DNA of 64,000 nt from Pseudomonadota bacterium (GTDB lineage: Bacteria; Pseudomonadota; Gammaproteobacteria; Burkholderiales; Burkholderiaceae_B): the NCBI GenBank assembly GCA_023425645.1, contig JAFACG010000026.1, positions 32,391-96,390 of the forward strand, given 5' to 3'. Both the position numbers and the translations under genes were made by a program. The notes beneath the pieces were generated by a model. It was not told the origin of the DNA. It searched no databases and saw only the letters and a program-made list of their open reading frames with translations. Below, one piece after another: positions 46,559 through 55,865 of the stretch (the stretch's first letter is position 1; every line of letters starts with the position of its first letter).

Positions 46559-47386
46559 CTAGCGGCGCTGGCAGCGCGAGCAGTAGTAGGTGGCGCGCTG
46601 GCCCTGGACGATGCGCTTGATGGGCTGGCGGCAGCGCGGGCAGGCCTGGCCGGCGCGCTCGTAGACATTGGCGTGTATGTCGAAGTACGCGCCGGGCGCG
46701 CCGTTGGCGTTCACGTAGTCGCGCAGCGTGCTGCCGCCCGAGTCCAGCGCCGCCTGCAAGGTGACCAGGATGGCGGCGTGCAGTTTCTCGCAGCGGTGCA
46801 GGGACAGGTCGCCGGCGGGCGTCTCGGGATGGATGCCGGCCAGGAACAGGGATTCGGACGCATAAATATTGCCCACTCCGACGACGATCTTGCCGCCGAG
46901 CAGCGCCTGCTTGATGGCGATGCGCCGCCCCTGCAGGTGGCGGTGCAGGTAGGCGGGGGTGAAGAGCGGATCGAACGGCTCCATGCCCAAGGTGCGGATC
47001 AGCGGATGCTCTTCCAGGGGGCCGCTGGCATGCTCATGCCATAATATGGCTCCAAAACGCCGCGGATCGTGCAGCAGGAAGCGTGCATCGTCGAACAGCC
47101 ATTCCGCATGGTCGTGCTTGCGCCGAGGCTCGTCCAGGGCCACGCGGCGCAGCGAGCCCGACATGCCCAGGTGGACGATCTGCACGCCCTGCCCGAAGCG
47201 CAACAACAGGTATTTGCCGCGGCGCTCGCAGCCCAGCACGGTCTGGCCTTGTATCCATTGCGGCAACTGGCCGGGAACCGGCCAGCGCAGGCGAGGTTCG
47301 TGAATCAGGAATTGTCGGACGATTTTTCCGTTGACGACCGTCGCAATTCCGCGACGGGTTGTTTCAACTTCTGGCAGTTCAGGCAT
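46559..47386 (-). CDS. mutM: Formamidopyrimidine-DNA glycosylase
   Basis: A 275-residue base-excision enzyme that removes 8-oxoguanine. The N-terminal proline catalytic motif MPELPEVETTRRGI, the lysine loop, VGVGNIYASESLFLAGIHPE (H2TH region) and the C-terminal zinc finger CPRCRQPIKRIVQGQRATYYC in two parts are complete. It is divergent from the TPR gene, as in Bordetella relatives. Confidence 0.97.
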   Translation of the reverse strand: MPELPEVETTRRGIATVVNGKIVRQFLIHEPRLRWPVPGQLPQWIQGQTVLGCERRGKYLLLRFGQGVQIVHLGMSGSLRRVALDEPRRKHDHAEWLFDDARFLLHDPRRFGAILWHEHASGPLEEHPLIRTLGMEPFDPLFTPAYLHRHLQGRRIAIKQALLGGKIVVGVGNIYASESLFLAGIHPETPAGDLSLHRCEKLHAAILVTLQAALDSGGSTLRDYVNANGAPGAYFDIHANVYERAGQACPRCRQPIKRIVQGQRATYYCSRCQRR

Positions 47387-47472
47387 GGGGGGGTGATACC
47401 ATCAACAAATCTGATTCCTTTATTGTGCCATCGGGCGTCTTGTCACGCGCGCAAGGGCGCGGGTTTTTCTGG

Positions 47473-49254
47473 ATGAATGCTCTGACCTTAACACTTTTGT
47501 TGGGCCTGACGTCGTTGCTTGCAGCGGTTCCGGCGCAAGCACAGAAATCGCTTCCTATCATCAAGGCGGAGCCGCCTGCCGACACCATCCGCCTGCGCAG
47601 CGGGCAACTGCCCCTGGTCGGGCTGACGCCCGACATTTTGTATCGCATCCTGGTGGCCGAAGTGGCCGCTTCGCGCGGTGAATTCGACGTGGCCAGCCAG
47701 ACCTTCCTGGGGCTGGCGCGCGACACCAGCGATCCGCGCTTTGCCCAGAGCGCCTTCCAGTATTCCATGGCCGACCGCAACCTGCCGCGTGCCTTGCGCG
47801 CTGCCAAGGAATGGGCCCTGCTGGCGCCCCAGGACCCCGAGGCCAAGGCCACGGCCCTGGCGCTGGAAGCATCCAACGGCCAGACCGAAGGCCTGGCGGA
47901 CGCCTTGTGGATCCGCATCTCCCGCGCCCAGGACAAGGAGCAGGCCATCGTGCAGGCCATGGGCATCGTCAGCAAGATGGTGGACCGCCGCCTCGCGCTG
48001 GAGGTCCTGGACAAGGCTTTGCGCGAGCCGGTGCGCAAGCTCCCCATCGCTCACCTGGCCCTGGCCGATACGGCCTGGAACGCGGAGGATCCGGTGCGCG
48101 CCGAGCGCGAGGCCCGCGAAGCCCTGCGCCAGGACCCGCACCTGGAAGCGGCCGCGCAGCGCGTGCTGGAATACGGCATCAAGGTCGATCCCTCGGCGGC
48201 CCTGGACAGCGCCCGCCGCTTCGTGCGCGACAATCCCGACAGCCGCAAGCTGCAGTTGCTGCTGGCCAACCGCCTGGTGGAGCGCCAGCAGTTCGACGAG
48301 GCCCTGGCCATCGTCGCCGATCTGCAGCGCGCGGCGCCCGAGGATTTCGACTTGCTGTACACGCAGGCGGAGATTCATACCCGCGCCAAGCAGTACGACG
48401 ACGCGCGGCGCCTGCTTGAAGAATATATCAATGTCCAGCAGCAACGCCGCCAGTCCCTGCACGACGACGCCAGCACCGCACTGGCCAGCATTTCCGAGGC
48501 GCGCCTGTCGCTCGTGCAGATCGCCGAGGCCCAGGGCGACCTGAACGAAGCCATCCGGCAGCTGGACCTGATCGAAGAGCCCGGCTTGCGCTTTCAGGCC
48601 CAGGTCCACAAGGCCGTGCTGCAGGCGCGGCAGGGCAATCTGCCGCAGGCGCGGCGCACGCTGGAAGCCTCCCGTCCGCGCGACCGCAACGACCAGGTCG
48701 TGGTCGCCTTGACCTATTCTTCCATCTACCAGGACAGCGGGCGTACCGACCAGGCGCTGGAAACCCTGGAGCGCGCCGACCGCGAACTGCCCGACAGCGC
48801 CGAGATCAAGTACAACCTGGCCATGCTGTACGAGCAGCGTGCCAAGACCGATCAGTTCGAAACCCTGATGCGGCGCGTGATCGAACTGCGGCCCGACAAC
48901 GCCAATGCCTACAACGCCTTGGGCTATACCTTCGCCGACCAGAACCGCAACCTCGAAGAGGCTCAGGATCTGCTCGAGCGCGCCATGGAACTGGAGCCCG
49001 ACAATCCATACATACTGGACAGCGTGGGCTGGTACCTGTTTCGCATCGGCGATCTGCAGGCGGCGCTGGAGTATCTGCAACGCTCTTACGAGAAACTGCC
49101 CGAGGCCGATGTGGCCGCCCACCTGGGTGAAGTGCTCTGGGCGAAGGGCCGCCGCAACGACGCCATGCTGGTGTTCCGCGCCGGACTGGCCAAGGACGCG
49201 CAGAACCGCACCCTGCTGGAAACCATCAAACGTCTCGGAGTCGTTTTGCCGTGA
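47473..49254 (+). CDS. Tetratricopeptide repeat protein, probably periplasmic
   Basis: A 593-residue protein with a signal peptide (about residues 1-25, ending AAVPAQAQ) and many TPR-like helical pairs, most clear towards the C-terminus (NALGYTFADQNRNLEEAQDLLERAMELEP and the following DSVGWYLFRIGDLQAALEYLQ, shown in parts). The ATG at 47473 gives a good signal peptide; an upstream in-frame start cannot be excluded. It overlaps lolB by 4 bases (GTGA), as in related species. A role in outer membrane or envelope assembly is an inference from the partner. Confidence 0.85.
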   Translation: MNALTLTLLLGLTSLLAAVPAQAQKSLPIIKAEPPADTIRLRSGQLPLVGLTPDILYRILVAEVAASRGEFDVASQTFLGLARDTSDPRFAQSAFQYSMADRNLPRALRAAKEWALLAPQDPEAKATALALEASNGQTEGLADALWIRISRAQDKEQAIVQAMGIVSKMVDRRLALEVLDKALREPVRKLPIAHLALADTAWNAEDPVRAEREAREALRQDPHLEAAAQRVLEYGIKVDPSAALDSARRFVRDNPDSRKLQLLLANRLVERQQFDEALAIVADLQRAAPEDFDLLYTQAEIHTRAKQYDDARRLLEEYINVQQQRRQSLHDDASTALASISEARLSLVQIAEAQGDLNEAIRQLDLIEEPGLRFQAQVHKAVLQARQGNLPQARRTLEASRPRDRNDQVVVALTYSSIYQDSGRTDQALETLERADRELPDSAEIKYNLAMLYEQRAKTDQFETLMRRVIELRPDNANAYNALGYTFADQNRNLEEAQDLLERAMELEPDNPYILDSVGWYLFRIGDLQAALEYLQRSYEKLPEADVAAHLGEVLWAKGRRNDAMLVFRAGLAKDAQNRTLLETIKRLGVVLP

Positions 49255-49850
49255 TTGCTTCATTCCCGTTGCGCCGTTGGCCCGGCCTGGGCGCCCTGGC
49301 CCTGACGGCCTTGCTGGCCGCTTGCGCCACTCCCCAGAAAATCGACGTCCCGACGCAGACGGGCCAGGCACAGGCCGACACGGCCCTGTCGCGCGCGGGT
49401 CGTTTCGCCCTGAGCGTCACGCATGGCAACGGTCAGGTGGAAGCCGTGCAGGGCGGATTCGCCTGGCGTGACGACGGCCGGCAGTTGATACTGGACCTGA
49501 CCAACCCCCTGGGCAATACGCTGGCCCGGGTCTGGGTGCTGCCTGATCGCGCCATCCTGGAGCGCAGCGACGGCACCCGGGAAAGCGCGTCCCATCCGGA
49601 TGCGCTGGTGGAACAGGTGCTGGGCAGCCCCGTGCCGGTGGCGGGCCTGCGCGACTGGCTGCACGGCCGCAGCGGCGCTGCCCCGGCCCGGCAGCAGCGC
49701 CTGGACGAACAACAGCACCTGAGCAGTTTTGAACAGACGGGCTGGCGCGTGGGCCTGTCCCGCTACGACGAGCTAGGTCCGCGCCTGCTGCAGCTCAACC
49801 GCCACGAGGCCAGCCGCTCCATCAGCGTGCGCCTGGTCGTGGACCAGTAA
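49251..49850 (+). CDS. lolB: Outer membrane lipoprotein localisation protein LolB
   Basis: A 199-residue lipoprotein that accepts lipoproteins from LolA at the outer membrane. The lipobox LLAAC (Cys25) is at the end of a short signal peptide. GRFALSVTHGNGQVEAVQGGFAW (in two parts) and the later GLRDWLHGR match LolB. The GTG start overlaps the preceding stop codon. ispE follows 21 bases downstream. Confidence 0.92.
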   Translation: MIASFPLRRWPGLGALALTALLAACATPQKIDVPTQTGQAQADTALSRAGRFALSVTHGNGQVEAVQGGFAWRDDGRQLILDLTNPLGNTLARVWVLPDRAILERSDGTRESASHPDALVEQVLGSPVPVAGLRDWLHGRSGAAPARQQRLDEQQHLSSFEQTGWRVGLSRYDELGPRLLQLNRHEASRSISVRLVVDQ

Positions 49851-49871
49851 GTCGACCTGCGGACCTGCTCC

Positions 49872-50816
49872 ATGGCGCTTTACGATGTACCGGCTCCGGC
49901 CAAGATCAACCTGTTCCTGCATGTCACCGGCCGCCGCGCAGATGGCTATCACTTCCTGCAGACGGCATTCCGCTTCGTGGATCTGAACGACTACCTGAGC
50001 TTCGTCCCCAGGGACGACGGGCAGGTGCGCCGCGTGCACAGCACGCTGGCCGGCCTGGATCCGGAACAGGACCTGGTGGTGCGGGCGGCGCGGGCCTTGC
50101 AGCAGGCGACCGGAACCCGCAAGGGCGTGGATATTTCCTGCATCAAGCATATCCCTTCAGGCGCGGGCATGGGCGGCGGCTCCAGCGATGCCGCCACCAC
50201 GCTGATCGCCCTCAATCGCCTCTGGTCCCTGGGACTGAGCCGCCAGGCCCTGATGGACATCGCCTTGCCCCTGGGCGCCGACGTGCCCGTCTTCGTTTTC
50301 GGGCGGGCCGCATTTGCGCAGGGCGTGGGCGAGCAGCTGCAGGCCATCCAGCTGCCCGAGCGCGACTATGTCATCATCCGTCCGCCCCAGTTCATTTCGA
50401 CCGCAGAAATATTTACCTCAAAGGGCTTGACGCGGGACGAAAAACCCATCACAATAACGTTCTTTGCTGATTGGCAAGAACGATTTTGGCAGGCAGGGGA
50501 AAACATTCCTTTGTTTGGCAAGAACAACTTGGAATCAGTAGCCTTGGACTTGTATCCAAACCTGCGGAAGTTAAAAAACAGCTTGCACAGTTTAGGATTC
50601 AATGCTAGAATGACAGGCTCTGGTTCATGTTTCTTTGTTGAATGCAGAGGCAGCAAAGACAAGCGTGATGCCCTGGTTCGCCAAGCTGAAATTGGCCGGA
50701 TCGGCAGTAAAATACATCATGCTGGTAGCGCGGCGAATAGTGATGCATCGCTGATGGAGCAAACCTGGGTTTGTTCGGGATTGCAGGATCATCCACTACG
50801 CTACTGGATAGATTGA
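49872..50816 (+). CDS. ispE: 4-diphosphocytidyl-2-C-methyl-D-erythritol kinase
   Basis: A 314-residue GHMP kinase of the MEP isoprenoid pathway. PAPAKINLFLHVTGRRADGYH and the ATP loop IPSGAGMGGGSSDAATTL are diagnostic, and the C-terminus reads MTGSGSCFFVEC to HPLRYWID. The first half is GC-rich like its neighbours. From about 50390 on, the gene is much more AT-rich (about 45% G+C by a rough count) and uses rarer codons such as ATA and TTT. The gene is still intact and in frame. The 3' segment adjoins tRNA-Gln. Confidence 0.93.
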   Translation: MALYDVPAPAKINLFLHVTGRRADGYHFLQTAFRFVDLNDYLSFVPRDDGQVRRVHSTLAGLDPEQDLVVRAARALQQATGTRKGVDISCIKHIPSGAGMGGGSSDAATTLIALNRLWSLGLSRQALMDIALPLGADVPVFVFGRAAFAQGVGEQLQAIQLPERDYVIIRPPQFISTAEIFTSKGLTRDEKPITITFFADWQERFWQAGENIPLFGKNNLESVALDLYPNLRKLKNSLHSLGFNARMTGSGSCFFVECRGSKDKRDALVRQAEIGRIGSKIHHAGSAANSDASLMEQTWVCSGLQDHPLRYWID

Positions 50817-50821
50817 GTTTT

Positions 50822-50898
50822 TGGGGAATCGCCAAGCTGGTTAAGGCACCGGATTTTGATTCCGGCATGCGAAGGTTCGAATCCTTCTTCCCCAGCCA
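50822..50898 (+). tRNA. tRNA-Gln (anticodon TTG)
   Basis: The sequence folds as a full cloverleaf. The acceptor arms are TGGGGAA (50822-50828) and TTCCCCA (50888-50894), the T-loop has GGTTCGAATCC, and the anticodon loop is ATTTTGATT with TTG. The discriminator is G and the 3' CCA is encoded (50896-50898). The location between ispE and prs is conserved in relatives. Confidence 0.97.
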
Positions 50899-50925
50899 CC
50901 TTTCAGGCCTAGCCTGCGATAATGT

Positions 50926-50977
50926 AAAGCTGTTGAGTCGTTTCCTTGACGGGGTTTCGATCAACAGCTTTGCTTTT
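50926..50977 (+). promoter_or_regulatory. Hairpin between tRNA-Gln and prs
   Basis: A perfect 11-bp stem (AAAGCTGTTGA with TCAACAGCTTT), a 24-base loop and a T-rich end (GCTTTTCC). It may terminate or attenuate readthrough from the tRNA into prs, or form part of the prs leader. prs starts 32 bases after the stem. Confidence 0.65.
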
Positions 50978-51003
50978 CCTGCGTCAAAATCTATCTCCAT
51001 ATC

Positions 51004-51954
51004 ATGGCACAAGACCGATTCATGATCTTCACCGGCACGGCTAATCCTCGCCTTGCTGTCGACGTCGTCAACCACCTTGACATGTCGCTCGGGAAGATGA
51101 CAGTAGGTCGCTTCTCCGACGGAGAAGTAATGGTCGAAATCAACGAAAACGTCCGCGGTCGCGATGTCTTCGTTCTCCAGCCCACCTGCGCGCCCACCAA
51201 CGACAACCTGATGGAAATCATGGTCATGGTGGATGCCCTGCGCCGCGCCTCCGCCGGCCGCATCACCGCCGCCATTCCGTATTTCGGCTATGCCCGCCAG
51301 GACCGCCGTCCGCGTTCGGCCCGCGTGTCCATTTCCGCGAAGGTCGTGGCCAACATGCTGCAAGTGGTGGGCGTGGACCGCGTCATGATGATGGACCTGC
51401 ACGCCGACCAGATCCAGGGCTTCTTCGACATTCCCGTGGACAACATCTACGCCTCGCCCATCCTGCTGGGCGACATCTGGCGCTGCAACTACCAGGACCT
51501 GGTGGTCGTGTCCCCCGACATCGGCGGGGTGGTGCGGGCCCGCGCCCTGGCCAAGCAGCTGGAAGTGGACCTGGCCATCATCGACAAGCGCCGTCCGCGC
51601 GCCAACGTGTCCGAAGTCATGAACATCATCGGCGATGTCAGCGGCCGCACCTGCATCATCATGGATGACATGGTCGATACCGCCGGCACGCTGTGCAAGG
51701 CCGCCGAAGCCCTGAAGGACCGCGGCGCCAAGGCCGTCTACGCCTACTGCACGCACCCCGTGCTGTCCGGCGAAGCCGTCGAACGCATCACCAATTCCCA
51801 GCTGAACGAACTGGTCGTGACCGACACCATTCCGCTGTCGGCCAAGGCCCGCGAATGCAGCAAGATTCGCCAGCTGTCCTGTGCGGCGCTGCTGGGCGAG
51901 ACCATTCTGCGCATCTCGAACGCCGAATCGGTCAGCTCGCTGTTCACCGATTGA
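51004..51954 (+). CDS. prs: Ribose-phosphate pyrophosphokinase
   Basis: A 316-residue cytoplasmic enzyme that makes PRPP from ribose 5-phosphate and [20 protein letters not shown], the [17 protein letters not shown] flag region, [16 protein letters not shown], the [18 protein letters not shown] metal site and the PRPP-binding [17 protein letters not shown] are complete. It is followed by rplY with 92 bases between. Confidence 0.97.
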   Translation: MAQDRFMIFTGTANPRLAVDVVNHLDMSLGKMTVGRFSDGEVMVEINENVRGRDVFVLQPTCAPTNDNLMEIMVMVDALRRASAGRITAAIPYFGYARQDRRPRSARVSISAKVVANMLQVVGVDRVMMMDLHADQIQGFFDIPVDNIYASPILLGDIWRCNYQDLVVVSPDIGGVVRARALAKQLEVDLAIIDKRRPRANVSEVMNIIGDVSGRTCIIMDDMVDTAGTLCKAAEALKDRGAKAVYAYCTHPVLSGEAVERITNSQLNELVVTDTIPLSAKARECSKIRQLSCAALLGETILRISNAESVSSLFTD

Positions 51955-52046
51955 GTTTTTTTCGCGCGCGCTGGTCGCGGCGCGCGTCAACCAGGTAGTC
52001 CGCTACCGCCTTACGCAGGACCCGGTCCTGCACTATGGAGTTCTTC

Positions 52047-52634
52047 ATGAAATTCACCGCTACTTCGCGTGATGTACAGGGTTCGGGTGCGAGCCGCCGC
52101 CTGCGTCGCGCCGGTCAAGTGCCCGCCATCGTCTACGGTGGCGAAGCCGAACCCGTCGTGATCGCTCTGGATCACAACGAGATCTACCACAACCTGCGCA
52201 AGGAAGCCTTCCACGCCTCCATCCTGTCCATGGAACTGGACGGCAAGACCGAAAGCGTTCTGCTGCGCGCCGTGCAATGGCACCCCTACAAGCAGCAAGT
52301 GCTGCACGTGGACTTCCAGCGCGTCCTGGCTTCCCAGGCCATCACCACCAAGGTTCCCCTGAACTTCATCAACGGTGATACCGCTCCTGCCGTCAAGCTG
52401 AGCGGCCAGGTCATCAGCCACATCCTGACCGAGCTGGAAATCACCTGCCTGCCAGGCAGCCTGCCAGCCTCCATCACCGTGGACCTGGGCGGCCTGACCG
52501 CCAACGCCAACCTGCACCTGGAAAACATCAAGCTGCCTCTGGGCGTGCAGTACGCCGGCCACGAAGCCAACCCCCTGCTGGCAGCAGCCCTGCCCGTGGG
52601 CGGTGGCGCCGCTGCTGAAGAAGCCGCCGAGTAA
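52047..52634 (+). CDS. rplY: 50S ribosomal protein L25 (general stress protein Ctc type)
   Basis: A 195-residue two-domain L25/TL5/Ctc protein that binds 5S rRNA. ASRRLRRAGQVPAIVYGG is the N-terminal 5S-binding part, and the C-terminal beta domain includes LTELEITCLPGSLPASI. The tail is alanine- and glutamate-rich. The start at 52047 has GGAG 6 bases upstream and gives the expected MKFTATSRD N-terminus; an ATG at 52035 is less likely. Confidence 0.95.
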   Translation: MKFTATSRDVQGSGASRRLRRAGQVPAIVYGGEAEPVVIALDHNEIYHNLRKEAFHASILSMELDGKTESVLLRAVQWHPYKQQVLHVDFQRVLASQAITTKVPLNFINGDTAPAVKLSGQVISHILTELEITCLPGSLPASITVDLGGLTANANLHLENIKLPLGVQYAGHEANPLLAAALPVGGGAAAEEAAE

Positions 52635-52678
52635 GCCTGGGTTCGGGCCGGCTGCGCCGGCCCTGAACTTGGCGAACC

Positions 52679-52716
52679 AACCCCTGTCAGCGTATGCTGG
52701 CGGGGGTTTGTTTTTT
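52679..52716 (+). terminator. Intrinsic terminator of rplY
   Basis: A nested stem with AACCCC and CAGC pairing to GCTG and GGGGTT is followed by a T-rich tract (TTTGTTTTTT). A second GC-rich hairpin GGGCCGGC / GCCGGCCC lies just upstream at about 52645-52663. Confidence 0.85.
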
Positions 52717-52741
52717 GTGCCCGCTCATTTCTGTCTCCTTC

Positions 52742-53338
52742 ATGTCTGCTCCCATACGTCTGATCATCGGCCTGGGCAACCCCGGCCCGGAATATGAAAC
52801 CACCCGCCACAACGCCGGCTTCTGGCTGGCCGACCATCTGGCGGACGACCTGCGCGCCACGTTCAACCTGGAAAAGGCTTTCTTTGCCTGGGTGGCCAAG
52901 GCGCGCTTCGAGGGCGAGAACGTCATCGTGGCCAAGCCGATCACCTACATGAACAAGTCGGGCCAGGCGGCCGGAGCCCTGATGCGCTTCTACAAGCTGC
53001 AGCCCGAGCAGGTCCTGGTGCTGCACGACGAGCTGGACCTGCTGCCGGGCCAGGTCAAGATCAAGAAGGGCGGCGGCCATGCCGGCCATAATGGCCTGCG
53101 CGACATCCAGGCGGCCTTCGGCAGCCCGGACTTCTGGCGCATGCGCATAGGGATAGGCCATCCGCGCAGCCTGGGCCTGGCCCAGCAGGTTGCGGCCTTC
53201 GTGCTGAACAATCCGCGCCAGGACGAGCTGCGGGACATCGAGGACGTGATCACGCGCTGCCGGGCCGTGATGCCCGCCCTGCTGCGCGGCGATGTCGAAC
53301 AGGCCACCCGTCAGTTGCACGCCACCCAGAAGGCCTGA
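52742..53338 (+). CDS. pth: Peptidyl-tRNA hydrolase
   Basis: A 198-residue enzyme that recycles tRNA from abortive peptidyl-t[24 protein letters not shown] with the catalytic His and Asn, [42 protein letters not shown] (in two parts) and the Asp are present. The start is the ATG at 52742; the leader has no strong Shine-Dalgarno sequence. Confidence 0.95.
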   Translation: MSAPIRLIIGLGNPGPEYETTRHNAGFWLADHLADDLRATFNLEKAFFAWVAKARFEGENVIVAKPITYMNKSGQAAGALMRFYKLQPEQVLVLHDELDLLPGQVKIKKGGGHAGHNGLRDIQAAFGSPDFWRMRIGIGHPRSLGLAQQVAAFVLNNPRQDELRDIEDVITRCRAVMPALLRGDVEQATRQLHATQKA

Positions 53339-53341
53339 GCA

Positions 53342-54160
53342 ATGAAGCCTCCAGCCATCGCAGGCCTGCGCTTCCGGGACGAACTGAGGGATTTCCTCCG
53401 CTTCCTGCGCCATCCGCGCGCGGGGCGGCGCTTTCCTGGACGGCCCATGGGGCAGGGCTGGTGGCTGGACTGGTTCGCGCCCTTGCCCTGGAAGCGGCTG
53501 CTGCAGTGGGCGGTCCTGCTGTGGCTGGTCAACGTGCTGGTGTTCGGCCCGATCGCGGTGTCCGTCGCCGGCATGGGCGGCGCCCAGCACAGGCTGGACC
53601 CGACCCGCATCCCCTGGGCGCAGGCCATATTCTGGGCGCCGGTCGTCGAGGAACTGGTGTTCCGCTTCATCCTGCGCCGTCCGTCCCAATGGCTGACAGT
53701 GGTGCCGCTGGCCCTGGTCTGCATGTTCAAGGGACCCACCTGGGCCATGCAGGCCTTGCTGGTGCTGTGTCTGGCGATCTGGATCAGCCGCCGAACCGGT
53801 TTTCTGCGCACGCCGCTGCCGGCGGGTGCGGGCTGGTCTTCGCGCCTGCTGGGCGCCTTGCAGGGCCGACCCTGGCGCTTCGGCGCCATGCGGCGCTACC
53901 GGCGGGCCTTTCCCTGGGTGTTCTACGCCCTGACCCTGGCTTTCGGCGCATTGCATCTGTACAACTTCCAGCTCAACCACATGAGCTGGTTCCTGCTGCC
54001 CCTGCTGGTGTTGCCGCAATGCGTCACCGGCCTGGTGCTGGCCTGGCTGCGGGTGCGGCGCGGAATCGGCGCATCTATCGTCCTGCATGCGATCTTCAAT
54101 GGCGGGCCGGTGCTGCTCATCCTGGGCCTGCTCAAGCTGTTCGGCGGGCTGGAACTCTAG
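53342..54160 (+). CDS. CPBP-family intramembrane metalloprotease-like protein
   Basis: A 272-residue membrane protein. Motif 1 EExxxR is APVVEELVFRFILRR, motif 2 FxxxH is in ALTLAFGALHLYNF, and the third motif HxxxN is in VLHAIFNGGP. Between them are several hydrophobic helices. CPBP (Abi/CAAX-like) proteins are intramembrane proteases; the substrate here is unknown. It lies 3 bases after pth and is likely cotranscribed. Confidence 0.85.
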   Translation: MKPPAIAGLRFRDELRDFLRFLRHPRAGRRFPGRPMGQGWWLDWFAPLPWKRLLQWAVLLWLVNVLVFGPIAVSVAGMGGAQHRLDPTRIPWAQAIFWAPVVEELVFRFILRRPSQWLTVVPLALVCMFKGPTWAMQALLVLCLAIWISRRTGFLRTPLPAGAGWSSRLLGALQGRPWRFGAMRRYRRAFPWVFYALTLAFGALHLYNFQLNHMSWFLLPLLVLPQCVTGLVLAWLRVRRGIGASIVLHAIFNGGPVLLILGLLKLFGGLEL

Positions 54161-54334
54161 CAATCCACGCCGGACGGCCGGTCCGGTTGCGGTTCGCGCC
54201 CTGGATCCATGCGTCTGCGAGACCGCCGGAACCCCGGCAGGACCATGAACCGGCTTCAAGCCGGTTTCACCCCGGCGGCGCAGGGGCGCTACAATAGCGC
54301 ATCGTTTTATAACTCTTTGTTTTTCAGGATACTC

Positions 54335-55426
54335 ATGGCACTGCAATGCGGCATCGTTGGCTTGCCCAACGTTGGTAAATCCACTCTGTTCAACGCACTG
54401 ACCAAAGCCGGCATTGCGGCCGAAAACTACCCCTTCTGCACCATCGAGCCCAACGTGGGCGTGGTGGAAGTGCCCGACAATCGCCTGCAGGCGCTGGCCG
54501 ACATCGTCAAGCCCGAGCGCATCCTGCCCGCCGTGGTGGAGTTCGTGGACATCGCCGGCCTGGTGGCGGGCGCATCCAAGGGCGAGGGCCTGGGCAACCA
54601 GTTCCTGGCCAATATCCGCGAAACCGATGCGACCGTGCACGTTGTGCGTTGCTTTGCCGATGACAACGTGATCCACGTAGCCGGCAAAGTGGATCCCTTG
54701 GCTGATATCGAGATCATCAACACCGAGCTGGCTCTGGCCGACCTGTCCGTGGTCGAGAAAGCCGTACAGCGCAACCAGAAGCTGGCTCGTTCCGGCGACA
54801 AGGACGCCGCCAAGCTGGTCGCTTTGCTGGAACGCATCCAGCAAGCGCTGGGTGAAGGCAAGTCTGTACGCTCCTTGAGGCTGGACGCTGAGGAACTGCA
54901 CCAGATCAAGTCCTATGGCTTCATTACGGCCAAGCCCACCATGTACGTGGCCAACGTCAAGGAAGACGGCTTCACCAACAACCCGCACCTGGAAGCCGTA
55001 CAGAAGTACGCCGCCGCTGACGGCGCGCCCGTGGTCGCTGTCTGCGCCGCTGTGGAGGCGGAGATCGCGGAACTGGACGACGCCGACAAAGTTGAGTTCC
55101 TGGCCGACCTGGGCATGGACGAACCCGGCCTGAATCGCGTCATCCGGGCCGCCTACAGCCTGCTGGGCCTGCAGACCTACTTCACCGCCGGCGTGAAGGA
55201 AGTGCGCGCCTGGACCATCCGCGTGGGCGACACCGCACCCCAGGCCGCCGGCGTCATCCACACCGACTTCGAACGCGGCTTCATCCGCGCCCAGACCATC
55301 TCCTTCGACGACTACATCGCCTGCAAAGGCGAACAGGGTGCCAAGGAAGCCGGCAAGATGCGCGCCGAAGGCAAGGAATACGTGGTCAAGGACGGCGACG
55401 TGCTGAATTTCCTGTTCAACGTCTGA
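54335..55426 (+). CDS. ychF: Redox-responsive ATPase YchF
   Basis: A 363-residue Obg-family P-loop NTPase with ATPase rather than GTPase preference. [22 protein letters not shown] is the P-loop, followed by the switch region and [20 protein letters not shown], the NVKEDG segment and the C-terminal TGS domain ending [18 protein letters not shown]. The length matches the family (363). The start at 54335 gives the expected [12 protein letters not shown]; the longer frame upstream lies in sequence without coding features. Confidence 0.97.
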   Translation: MALQCGIVGLPNVGKSTLFNALTKAGIAAENYPFCTIEPNVGVVEVPDNRLQALADIVKPERILPAVVEFVDIAGLVAGASKGEGLGNQFLANIRETDATVHVVRCFADDNVIHVAGKVDPLADIEIINTELALADLSVVEKAVQRNQKLARSGDKDAAKLVALLERIQQALGEGKSVRSLRLDAEELHQIKSYGFITAKPTMYVANVKEDGFTNNPHLEAVQKYAAADGAPVVAVCAAVEAEIAELDDADKVEFLADLGMDEPGLNRVIRAAYSLLGLQTYFTAGVKEVRAWTIRVGDTAPQAAGVIHTDFERGFIRAQTISFDDYIACKGEQGAKEAGKMRAEGKEYVVKDGDVLNFLFNV

Positions 55427-55464
55427 GCGCATCGGCTTAATTCCTTTTTCCGCCGCGTCAGCAC

Positions 55465-55489
55465 AACCCCCGCTCAGGCGGGGGTTTTT
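55465..55489 (+). terminator. Intrinsic terminator of ychF
   Basis: The stem ACCCCCGC / GCGGGGGT with a 4-base loop ends in a run of T, 39 bases after the ychF stop. Confidence 0.9.
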
Positions 55490-55642
55490 GCGTGTCAGCG
55501 CCGAAAACTGGAAAGCATCATGCGCGATGCCGGCACCATGGCGTTCCGGCTGAACAAGCCCCTGACGGTGCGCCTGTTTCCTGTGCCTGGCTTGCAGGCG
55601 GGCGAGGTGACCGGGTTTGAAAGCGCGGACCTGTGCAATTGA
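55490..55642 (+). pseudogene. Possible C-terminal remnant of a DUF711-family gene
   Basis: From about 55505 the frame reads KLESIMRDAGTMAFRLNKPL then TVRLFPVPGLQAGE and ends at TGA (55640). This looks like the C-terminal end of a DUF711 family protein, where a KPLTxRL(x)PVPG motif is common. There is no upstream coding sequence, since the ychF terminator lies directly before. It is a short decayed fragment. The family assignment comes from memory of the motif and is tentative. Confidence 0.4.
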
Positions 55643-55865
55643 GCCGTCATGGCCTTGCCTTGAAAGCCCTGTCTGGGCAGCGCCTTGCAGCCTGGCGCGA
55701 TGCCGGGCTGTCTGCGGCGAATGGCTTGTCAGGCGCTGCGCTTTGCTATAGAAATCTGCTCTAAAAATGGCTTGAAGGGCTGTTGTCTTCGGGTCTTTTC
55801 CTTTGGGCCCGGCGCGTCGGCAGCAGGACGCCGGGCCGTTTCACCCAGGCTGCCCAGGAGTTTGC
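55643..55865. other. Intergenic region upstream of the beta-lactamase gene
   Basis: About 220 bases without a supported gene. There is no divergent ampR/penR-like LysR gene adjacent. Confidence 0.4.

Noticed and set aside
52286..55432. 1048-codon minus-strand frame across rplY, pth, the CPBP gene and ychF
   Set aside because: It runs antisense through four clear genes and their intergenic regions; a high-GC artefact.
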